Source of the DNA: Rugalucina vietnamica
Lineage: Eukaryota > Mollusca > Bivalvia > Lucinida > Lucinidae
DNA: 64,000 nucleotides
Reading direction: 5' to 3'
NCBI GenBank assembly: GCA_964017185.1
Contig: OZ024879.1
Span: 45,081,883 to 45,145,882, forward strand
Part shown: in pieces, positions 19,494 through 29,700 of the stretch
Position numbering within the stretch: position 1 is the stretch's first letter
Layout: every line of letters begins with the position of its first letter
Made by a program: the position numbers and the translations under genes
Notes under the pieces: model-generated
The model's input: the letters and a program-made list of their open reading frames with translations, nothing else
What the model was told of the DNA's origin: nothing
Database searches by the model: none

Positions 19494-19865
19494 TTAACTC
19501 ACCTTAGCCGAAGGCTCACAAGGTGAGCTTATACAATGCCAGCCATGATTTGGCATCCGTCCGGCATCTGGCGTCCACAATTTCAAAGATCTTCTCTGAA
19601 ACTGCTTGGCCGATCAAGTTGAAATGTTATGTGGAACCTCTGGTAGTGCCATTGAAATTTTGTTTGCGATAACTTGGTCACATGACCAAGATGGCTGCCA
19701 TGCACATATATGGTAAGAACCCTTCAAAAATCTTCTTCACCAGAACTGGTTGGACGATTACCACGAAACATTGACTGTAGCATTGGGGACTCAAGCCCAT
19801 CATAGTATGAAAAAATGATGACCCTGGGATGACCTTGACCTTTTTACGGCAAAGTCAATTTTAGA
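19494..19865 (+). mobile_element. AGCTCACC-type bivalve repeat, 3'-truncated
   Basis: It opens with a hairpin (CTCACCTTAGCCGAAGGCTCACAAGGTGAG), then the landmarks CTTCTCTGAAACTGCTTGGC, GGTCACATGACCAAGATGGC and GACCCTGGGATGACCTTGAC. It is homologous to the element at 29971-38376, with fewer monomers and no 3' hairpin. Confidence 0.8.
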
Positions 19866-20030
19866 AACTTAAGCCTGAGTTAAGTATGTATGCTTGCTTT
19901 TATTGCTCAATTATCTGTGTGTGGGGTTCTGAGAAAACCTGTCTTTGGGATTTCTACCCAGTTATGACACAAATTTGGCTTTAAAGCCACATATGGCTAT
20001 AATATTAAACACTAAACAGTTTGATTAAAG

Positions 20031-20275
20031 GAACTCGCTCGCAAAAAAAAAAAAGATCTTCAGGGTTTCGACCAGGTCTGACACACAAATTACTCTGTAC
20101 AGTCACAGAAAAAGGCTAGAATCTCAAAATTTTATATTAATGAATAAGAGGGATTGTACAGTCTGTGTAGCGAAAACAGAGGTGCTGATCAGCTGTGCAG
20201 TTACAGTACAACTAATCTGCGTCTTTGTTTTCGCATCTATATAGGCAAAAAGCCAGTTTTCTCACGATGCAACTC
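20031..20275 (+). mobile_element. GAGCC-MITE copy (degenerate)
   Basis: Old copy with eroded ends (GAACTCGCTC ... CACGATGCAACTC), carrying GCGAAAACAGAGGTGCTGAT and the GTCTTTGTTTTCGC side of the hairpin. It belongs to the ATCTTC/CAGTTTTCTC end-type. Confidence 0.65.
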
Positions 20276-20340
20276 ATATGATACCAGTATAAGGAAAACA
20301 AGAGTTACTGTGCATACTACGCTACTGATATTTCCCTTTT

Positions 20341-20595
20341 TCATCTTGAAAAATTTGTCCCTGTAATGAATACCCCCTAATACCCCACTTTCATATAGTA
20401 AAACTGGGGTATGCAGGGGTATACCTATTTTTCTTATTTTTGCTCTAAAACATAGATTGTGGGTACTCACAAGTACCCAAAATCTATGTTTTGAGCAAAA
20501 ATAAGAAAAAATACCACAATTTTTTATACTGAAAATTTTTAATTTTTACAATTTAAGAAAATCTCTATATAATGCATGGACGTGTTTTTATAATG
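20341..20595. mobile_element. foldback element FB2, copy 1
   Basis: Ends TCATCTTGAAAAATTTGTCC and GGACGTGTTTTTATAATG. The central palindrome has arms AAAACATAGATTGTGGGTAC and GTACCCAAAATCTATGTTTT. Unlike other copies it lacks the inner GAACCGCC/GGCGGTTC stem. A second small dyad CCCCACTTTCATATAGTAAAACTGGGG lies on one side. Confidence 0.75.
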
Positions 20596-20656
20596 TTTCG
20601 CAGATGCTAAAAGCAGGTGCTCCTTGCCAGATCATAGTACAGGTCAATTTCATAAT

Positions 20657-20968
20657 GCACCAGTCATTTGCAACCACGTCCCCCTCGGGGCCGGGGAATA
20701 GCGGGGATATTGATTTTTCTCTTTCCAAAGCCCGGGTATATGCCCAGCACTGCAGGGATACTCTTATGGTCAAAGCTCTGCCAAAGTCCCCGCTCAAATC
20801 CCGGCAGGTAAATGTAAATTTTCATGGCCATTTTGGGACAGGAATCAAAACCCCTGCTATTCCTCGGCACTACGGGGACAATGCTGAAGTCAAAACCCTG
20901 CAGTTAAGCCCGGCTATGCCCCCGCTATTCCCGGCCCGGAGGGGGCCGTGGTTGCAAATGACTGGTGC
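20657..20968. mobile_element. GC-rich TIR element, 5-bp target duplication
   Basis: Termini GCACCAGTCATTTGCAACCA and its mirror form an inverted repeat of about 45 bp that includes GGGGCCGGGGAATAGCGGGG-type sequence. ATAAT flanks both sides (20652-20656, 20969-20973). It is strikingly GC-rich against AT-rich surroundings. The open frames through it are symmetric artefacts. Confidence 0.8.
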
Positions 20969-21189
20969 ATAATTACGCCATCTTTTGGGTCCATGGAATC
21001 AGACCGTATTATAAGTGAAACAGTGTAATAATGAGGTTATTTACAACATACAAATAGCAAAATAATCATTTTGGGAGCCATGACATGGCCGTGTTATATT
21101 GAAAACTGCACTGTAGTGAGGCACATTATAATGAGGTTGAACTGCATAGCTGAGTCATCGGAAATCTTGCATTTTGTGTAGACATAAAC

Positions 21190-21412
21190 GAGCCGCCTCA
21201 TGGGAAAACCAACAATGTGGTTTCCGAACAGGTCTGACACAGACTGGGCTGTACAAGCACAGAAGATGGTTAGAAGCTTGAAATTTCGGATTTAAGAAGA
21301 AGAGGGATTGTACTATCCGTGTAGCGAAAACAAAGGTGCTGATCAGCTTCGCAGTTACCGCGAAGCTGTGTTTTTGCATATGTAGATTGTTGGTTTTCTC
21401 ATGAAGCGGCTC
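21190..21412 (+). mobile_element. GAGCC-MITE copy
   Basis: GAGCCGCCTCATGGGAAAAC at the left and TCTCATGAAGCGGCTC at the right, with a 4-bp target duplication AAAC. The right half of the hairpin is shortened. Confidence 0.92.
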
Positions 21413-22083
21413 AAACGAAAGGCCCAGAGCATCATATTATTGTTGCTGAGTACAGAACACTTCCTCAATTAGAAATATCGAGTTTCTAGCTTTCTTTTGT
21501 GGCTGTGCAGACTTATTTGTGACAGACCTATATCATAAACCTGGAAGGCAGTTTTTCTTATGTCACATTATCTTGTACCTGTCATATACGAAACAGCTGA
21601 TCATCAACTGACCAGGATGTATCCCGGGAAACCTGGCCTTTTCACAGCCAAATCAGTAACATTTTCTCCAAACTCCCTTTTAATCTGTAAACTTTTGCTT
21701 GCATTTTCAACTGCAGTTGAGTAAAGAAATTCAGCCAAGATTATTTTTGTGTTTCAATTCTGCAACTTTCGATTTAGAAAAGCAGTGGTATGTTTTTTTC
21801 TTGTGGCATATCTCATTGTTTGATTGATAGTAGATAATAGGGACATGAATTCACCTAAATTTTTGAGGGTTCAAAATATGGTTAAATCTCTCTAAAATGC
21901 AAATTATACTAGTTCTTAGTTTAGACAACTTTCTGTCTAGAAATTCAGAAAAAAAATTTAGGAAATAGTGCCGTCTCAAATCAAAATCAGTCTTGTTTAT
22001 AGTACCTGCACTGGCTTAGAAGTCATAAACTTATGGGTTGTCATAAAACTATGGGCCATTATGGTACATACATGACTGTAATT
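21413..22083. other. no recognised feature
   Basis: No gene. An AATTTCTAGCTTTCTTTTGTGGC stretch at about 21476 resembles an inner fragment of the GAGCC-MITE long arm, too short to define. Confidence 0.35.
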
Positions 22084-22317
22084 GAGCCTGTGCATGAGAA
22101 AACCAACAATTTGGGTTCCGACCAGGTCCGACACAAACCAGCCAGTACAGTCACAGAAGCAGGCTAGAAGCTTGAATTTATGAATTTAAGTAGAAGAGGG
22201 ATTCTACTATCTGTGTAGCGAAAACAAAGGCACTGATCAGCTTCGCGGTTACCACGAAGCTGATCAGCGCCTTTGTTTTCGCCTATGCAGATTGTTGGTT
22301 TTCTCATGCGAAGGCTC
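22084..22317 (+). mobile_element. GAGCC-MITE copy, CTGTGCATG end-type
   Basis: Left end GAGCCTGTGCATGAGAAAAC, right end TTCTCATGCGAAGGCTC, target duplication AATT. The hairpin is complete: GGCACTGATCAGCTTCGCGG mirrored by CCACGAAGCTGATCAGCGCC. Confidence 0.92.
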
Positions 22318-22840
22318 AATTAAAATCAAATGTACAATTGCATATTCAAGATAGTGGACATGACATGTACATAGACATTACAAATGGATGTATCTTGTAT
22401 TTATATAAAATTCCAGATTTCTATGTTGGATTCCATGGATTTGTTTCAGTTCACATTCATTTAAATATACAAAAGTTCAATCAACATTGTTGATATTCTG
22501 TGGAAATTTAAATTCTTTTCCTGCCGAGTGTTGCAGTGGTGCCTTATTTCATTACAGTGGAACAGTTTAGCAAATCACCGAAATAATTCCCTCTTATGAC
22601 ATTTACAGTAAATACTTGTACCATAAAACATTCAAAGCAAATTAAGTCAGTAATTTAGGAAATGCCTAATAAACCCAATAAAGCTAAATCAGAAACTCGT
22701 AGAAAGGAAAACTCTAAGCCAGGTTCTGATTCCGAAGATGATTTACATTACACACCTAAAATAAGGTGGGGGTTTGATGGTTAACTGAGAGCTTTTACGT
22801 AATTATAGACGAAAACAAAATTTCAGATCAGCAGACCTGG
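22318..22840. other. no recognised feature
   Basis: AT-rich, no convincing frame. CCTAATAAACCCAATAAAGC at about 22667 is a polyadenylation-signal-like cluster with no gene in front of it. Confidence 0.3.
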
Positions 22841-23150
22841 GGTTGGTAACTCAAAGCCATCTTAAGCTTATGATCAACTTATGACCAACTTAAGTTCCTC
22901 AAGGATTATGGTGAATAACTGAAAAGAACCTTAAGTTAAGGTGACAACTTAATAGCATCGTAACTTAAAGGTCAACTCAAGTCCACCGTAGCGTCGCCTC
23001 ATCTTACGAAGTGGCATCTTTCATTTCAAAAAGTTAGGATAGCTTAGAGTAACTGAAAAAGCTAGGGCGTAAATTTTAAGGTTGTCATCTTAAGACCATC
23101 GTAAGTATGTGGTATGTATGGGAACTTACGATGCCTTTGAGTTACTAACC
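22841..23150. mobile_element. 310-bp TIR element (GGTTxGTAACTCAAAG)
   Basis: Ends GGTTGGTAACTCAAAGCCAT and the mirror of GGTTAGTAACTCAAAGGCAT. Subterminal CTTAAG/ACTTAAGTT motifs recur on both sides. Non-coding; target duplication not resolved. Confidence 0.7.
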
Positions 23151-23344
23151 GCAGAACAACACTTTTGATTTTGCCATATGCCAGGCCGGTGGATAGTATG
23201 ATTCGTCTATCTCCAGAAATACAAGTTACAAAATATTGTACAGCCTGGTTGTGTCTGGGCTGATATGCAAGTTATACATGTGTAATTTAAACTGGATAGC
23301 TGCATTATTAATTTGCGTTAAATTAATGCAGGTCGTAAAGCATT

Positions 23345-23572
23345 TTAACTCATTTAAGCCTGGCATCCTTTTTATTGGACATAGTCAAACAGTATAGCCC
23401 CAGATGTGACGCCGCAGAGCACGGTGTCCCATCTGGGGTTATTCTGTTTGCTTACATTATTTTGATCTAAAACCTATATGAAAATTTAAAATCACTCTTG
23501 ATGTCCCTAAAATGACAGTGGACTAACCCAGATGATGAAAATGGGAAAGTCCATTTGTTGAAAATGGGTTAA
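23345..23572 (+). mobile_element. FB3 palindromic element, TTAA-flanked, copy 1
   Basis: It runs from TTAACTCATTTAAGCCTGGC to AAAATGGGTTAA. The central dyad is AGCCCCAGATGTGACGCCGC ... GGTGTCCCATCTGGGG. Copies at 27341, 38576 and 63541. TTAA at both ends suggests a piggyBac-type target, but the terminal repeats are weak. Confidence 0.7.
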
Positions 23573-23681
23573 AATATTCAAACTCTGTCAAGTTTCCTCA
23601 ACGCCCACCTTAATATAATATCTTTCTATTCCAAAAAACAAAACAATAAGTCATCATTCAAACTATGAAAAGTTCCTCCAG

Positions 23682-23793
23682 TTGTTTCATGGTCGTACTG
23701 GTTCCCTGTCAGAGGATGAAGCTGGGAACTTGTCGGGAAACGAAGGATTTATCGAGGATGAAATGGTCCATGAGATGACCATTGTAGAGGAAG
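23682..23793 (+). CDS. TPD52: TPD52 exon a
   Basis: Encodes GSLSEDEAGNLSGNEGFIED and then EMVHEMTIVEE, an acidic stretch. The donor GTAAAT at 23794 leaves one base (phase 1), which joins the AC of the next exon to give D of DLYPDL. The 5' border is uncertain: CAG at 23679-23681 or the better pyrimidine-tract CAG at 23710-23712. Confidence 0.7.
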
Positions 23794-26700
23794 GTAAATG
23801 TTATCATGAAGACATTAATTAATATTTATATCAAAACTGGACTGCCATTGTGCGAGTCTTTTGCATATAAAAAACATTTTAGGCCACTTGTGAAAGCATA
23901 ATGCTTTTCTCTTTGCTGTTTGGACCAATGAAAAGGTGTTTATTTTTAGATTATGTGTTAATTTCTCTTTCAGACCTGTACCCAGACTTGAGCCCAGCAG
24001 ATTATGACAATACAGCAGGGCACATAGAAATTGGACAGAAAACAGCCCCTATATCCAATAATGTGTCATATGGACCAATGAAAAGTTGTTTATATTTAGA
24101 TCATAGATTTAATGATTTCTCTTTCAGACCTGTACCCAGACTTGAGCCCAGCAGACTATGACAATACAGCAGGGCACATAGAAACAGGCCAGGAACCAGT
24201 CACAGCACCTAATGATGTGTCTGAGGAGCAAAAACAAGAATGGAAGGAAGAACTGGACAAGGTAAGCCTATTAGCTAAAGTAGTAGGGCATCTGCGTTGG
24301 GATCCAGAGTTCGCAAGTTCAATCCATAAACAAGCCATAGGGGTTAAAAATGATACCGGTGACTGCGTGGCGCTCAGCATTTTAAGGCCAACACAGAAGG
24401 GACATGCCTGTCAAGTTTGTAACTAATGTTCAGGCTGACTTCAGTATAAGATATAACTGTACTGAAGCAGTTTTGTTGTATATCATTGTGTTATAACACA
24501 GTTTCCCTTAAAACATTTAATTGTCTGTCCATAACTATTGTGCTTTAGTCTTGTAATAAATCTCTTTCAGGTTGAAGGTGAGATCGCGACCTTGAAGCAG
24601 GTATTGGGGTCAAAAGTGAGATATGCGACAGAATTGAAAAGAAAGCTCGGAATCACGCCAATACAAGAACTGAAATCAGACTTCCAACTGGGAGTAAAAA
24701 CTATTAAAGATTCAGAGACGTAAGTAGTACATGTAATTTTAAAATAGCCGCCTCATGGGAAAACCAACAATGTGGTTTCCGACCAGGTCCGACACAAACC
24801 GGGCTGTACAAGTATAGAAGTAGGCTAGAATCTTGAAATTTTGGATTTAAGAAGAAAAGGAAGTGTACTATCCGTGTAGCGAAAACAAAGGCGCTGATCA
24901 GCTTCGCTTGCAGGTTGTTGGTTTTTCCATGAGGCGGTTCAAATACTGTAAATGTTCACAAGAACTTAATTTTCAGCTCATATGGCAAATTGACCAGTTT
25001 TTTTTTCCCATATGCAAATTTCTCTCTAATATGGAATGACTTTAAGTTTTGCAGGCTGCATGAGTACTCACACGCACATTCAAAAACTTGTTAATACTGT
25101 AAATTCGGAAATTTTCACGTGACTTTTATTTCGCGAATTTTCTATTTCCGAATTATTAGCCAGTTCTTGAATTCGCGAGTTAGTGTCAATGTATTCTATA
25201 AAGTTTATAGTGACTCTTTATTAGCAAGAACTTTGAATTCGCGAGGCAACCAATTCGCGAATATTAGCGAAAATTAAGTTCTCGCACATATTTTCGGATC
25301 TACAGTAATTTGGAAACAGGAAAATCGCGAAATAAGTCATCATGAAAATTTGCAAATTGACAGTATGGTAAAAATCTTTAAAATCTTTTCCAGAGCCCAA
25401 AATTCTATTACATGTATGTTGAAACGTGGCATGTAGCATCAGGCATAATATAGATATACAAAGTAAGATCAAAAAATGTTTTTGTAAGAGCAGTGACAAC
25501 ATTAACAAGAAAAGAATGGGTAATACTGTGGTTTCAGCTACTAAATCCTCATCAGTGACCCTAATCCTTATCCCCACCAGTTCGTGTGTATAGCAAAACA
25601 CAGGAACGTCGTGTCAAAAAAGAGGAATTCTGTACAAATGGTTGGGCCGACCTACTACAATCTTGGCACTATGGAGCCAGAGATATGAGCCGCCTAGTGG
25701 GAAAACCAACAATGTGGTTTCCGAACAGGTCCAACACAAACCGACCTGTACAAGCACAGAAAAGAGCTAGAAGCTTGAAATTTTTGGATTTAAGTAGAAG
25801 AGGAATTGTACTATACGAGTAGAGAAAACAAAGGCGCTGATCAGCTTCGCGATAACCGTGAAGCTGGTCTGCGACTTTGTTTTCGCCTATGCAGATTGTT
25901 GGTTTTCTCACGGGGCGGCTCATATAATGAGATATCTGCATAGGCGAAAACAAAGATGCAGATCAGCTTCGCGGTAACCGCGAAGCTGATGAGCGCCTTT
26001 GTTTTCGCTACTCGAATAGTACAATTCCTCCTCTACTTAACTAGCCTGCTTCAGTAGCTGTACAGGCTGGTTTGTGTCAAACCTGTTCGGAAACCACATT
26101 GTTGGTTTTTCCACGAGGTGGCTCATTTGTTATATTTTAATTCCAGGTACCAGAAGACTAATGAAAAGCTTCACCAGTTAAATGAGAAAATTCACCAGTC
26201 ACAAGCGTAAGTTTTTTCCGACTTTCTGACATTACAACGACGAGGCCAGGTATGACATAAATTGGGTTGTGCAACTAGAGAAAATGGCTGATATTTCAGA
26301 GATTATAATATCCATATAGAGGAAAAAGGGAGCTGATATATAGAGGAAAAAGGGAGCTGATATTTCTACCGTTACTGCATAGCTGACTGGCGGCTTTGTT
26401 TACATATTATGCAAAAAACAGGTTTTCTCATGAACTGGCTCAATCACCATTTTCATTCTATTTGAGCCACCCCGTATGGAAACCAACAATATGCATAGGG
26501 GAAAACAAAGGAGCAGATCAGCTAATTAGAAAGGAATTTTACCAGGCGTTTTGTAGGCAGTTTTGAAAAACTAAGGTCACAGTGTGCTAAATAGAACAAA
26601 TATGGTATGTTAAGTCACATAGATGAAAGGTAACAGTGATTTTTGTGGATGTACTATTGGTTTGTCTTGATTATTTTATTATGTCAGATGTAATAAAGTT

Positions 26701-29700
26701 GCAAAATTCAATTAAAATGTTGAGGTTTTCAACCTTTGTTTTGGCCGTGGGGTATTTGTATATGTCCAGTGGTAGACTAGCCACTAGTCTCCATATCATA
26801 ACTTTTTTATTTATTTTAATGCAATTTAAAAATTCATTGAAATTCATTATTTGCCTTGCCTCTAAGATAGAAATATTTCTGACTGGCTGAAGATAAGATG
26901 TCAAGACAAGGGATAGCACTAGTAGAGTGGTATCAAAATATAATGCAAGGATTTACAAATACATGTACATCAAATACATGTACATCAAGGTCTAGGAGCT
27001 AGACTAGTCCAGTGGCTAAACTGGTTACAACAAAATTTAAACATAGGAACCCTGAGTCTTATTAATAATCAATGCTTTATAGTATATGAGCTGCCACATG
27101 GGAAAACCAACAATCTGCATAGGCGAAAACAAAGGCACAGATAAGCTTCGCGGTTACTGATCAGTGCCTTTGTTTTTGCTACTCGGATAGTACAGTTCCT
27201 CTTCTACTGAAATGTGAAATTTCAAGCTTCTAGCTCTTTTCTGTGCTTGTACAGGCCGGTTTGTGTCGGACCTGGTCGGAAACCACATGGAGACGGCTCT
27301 CATATTCATGACTCATAAATCCTACAACTTATTTTCTGAATTATCTCATATAAGCCTGGCATCCTTTTAATGGGACACAGGCAAACCGTATATTCCCAGA
27401 TACGATGCCCCAGAATATGGCGCCCAGAACTTGATGTCCCGTCTGGGGCTATTCTGTTTGCGTAGAGAAATCTGGAAGACAAGACTTAGTTTTCTCATGA
27501 CATGGGTCATGTTATTTTAAGCTACAGCTGTTACTTATGTTGTTGCTATATTGTGGAAAAACCTGATGTTCAGTGGTTTCTGACCAAGACTGATGCAAAA
27601 TCAGATTGTACAACCAAAGAAAGTAACCAGCTGTCTGAATTTTTTCTTAGATGTAGAAAATGGAGGTATCATACTAATGGTTAAGTGAAATCAACCTTCA
27701 AGGTGCTGATTTGCAAACACTTTGCCTAGGATGTGTTTGTTTTGGTATAAAAAAGGTTTTCCCTATGACACAGTTTTGTTATTGCTGTAAGAAGACAGCA
27801 TGTGATCATTACATTACAAAAAATTGACAATATTTCTCAATATCTTATTATTATACTTGGATTTTTTTCAATGTGCAGGGCAGGGCTTAGCTAAGCCCAG
27901 CCTTGGATGATTTCATTGTTGAGAAAGGGTCCCAGAGCTGACAATGTATAATTGAAGTAAAGGTGACTATGCTTGTTGTCTTTGTGCTATACATGTGTTT
28001 CACCTGAATGATTTCAAAATAGGTGAAGTGTATGGTAGACACACAAAAACATAAACATTTTGTTTCTTAAATATAACCATACATTTCTATCAAGTTAGCC
28101 AATGCCTCTATTTTTGTCAACAACTCTTTGCTTTACTGAAAGTACATGACCCCAGTAGAAGGTCAATAAAGTACCATTCGAAAAAATAAAGCGATTCGGA
28201 GAACCAGCTGATTTTACTTATTTTTCCTACAAGGTCAGCTCGGTCAAATTAGCAGCAAATTTGCTGCATCAAAAACGGTCAAGTTAGCAGCAATTTTTCT
28301 GCAGCAAAATTGGTCATGTTACGTGTAGCAGCAATTTTGCTACAGCAAAAGCAGTCAAGTTAACAGCAATTTTGCTTGCAGCGTTAGAATTAAATTTGCT
28401 GCAGCAAAATACAGTCAAGTGAGCGGCAATTTTGCTGCAGCGAAATTGGTCAAGTAAGCAGCTATTTTGCTACAGCGAAAAACAGTCAAGTAAGCAGCAA
28501 TATCGCTTGCAGCGAACGTTTTTGTCGCAGATTGATTTGGCTTTAATCTAGGTGATAGCGCATAAGAAAATGACATTTAATGCCACAGCCACATCTTTTC
28601 GACGTCACCAACGAAAAAAGTTCCATGTAAGGGAGGGGAAATGTTTGTCGCCATCTTATTCTTATTATTTTTTTTTTTCTTTTTCGTTTGACTGTGATCG
28701 CTAATGAATGCTGCAACAGAACTTTTCTAGACCACATATCACCAACATTATGGAAAATGTTGCCGATTTTTACAGTTTCGTCTGGCTATGAGTGCTATAG
28801 GAAACGAATACTTATGCCGCAAACAAGACTTTTCTATCTCACCCATAACATAGCTTAAGGACAAAAGTTCCCTGCCAACAGTAAAAGTGTCCATAGACTG
28901 CAGGGTAATAGGTGGGATGTAAAACGTCTGTTTGTGATGGCATTCATCATCGTTTCTTATAGACGTTGCGTCAGAAGTTGCCGTCATAGTGCTCATAGAC
29001 AGACTAAAACGAAAAGGATAGACCGAATTGTGCCATAGTTCACCTTAGTGATTTGCTTATCAGTGTAAGCTTCAAGATAGACGATGATACTCTGGAGCCT
29101 TGTCTGTATGAACAATAGACAATAGGTGGCAAAAAGTTTTGATGCAGCTAACTTGACCGTTTATTATTTGTTTGTTTGTTGTTTTTTTTTTTTTTTTTTT
29201 TTTTTTTCTTTTTTTTGCTGCTGCTGCTGCTGCTGCTGCAACAGATTCGCTGCTAACCTGACTGAGCTGTCAGTAACACTTTACAGATCCGTACTGTGAC
29301 TTCCAGTAAGAAGTTAGTGCACTTTTTTCTGCTGCTTTCATTAGTATATTAGTAATTTACAGTAAGTCTGCATCATTTGATATTCAGTTTTATCAGAATT
29401 AAAGTTTTTAACTTGAAAGGAAAAACAGAGCGTCATACAACAAGAATGTTTACTAGGCATTTACTAAGGTAATTTTCAATATGGTCATACATAAAAACAG
29501 TCATGTAGTACAGAATATTTTTCTGTGACAGTATGTGTTTACCCATCATTTTCAGTGCATGAGGTTAAATTTTGACACTGATTGGTTCAACAATAACAAG
29601 TGGGTCAAAGCAACAGTCCAAGTGAGAACTACCTATTTTTAAATGTAATGGTCAACTTTGTCATTGTCAATCAAAAATTGACAGGCTCCGCCCTGCACAT

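Noticed and set aside
6044-29241. Clusters of direct repeats considered as a CRISPR array
   Set aside because: The repeats are microsatellites, minisatellites and MITEs with no regular spacer structure, and the genome is eukaryotic.
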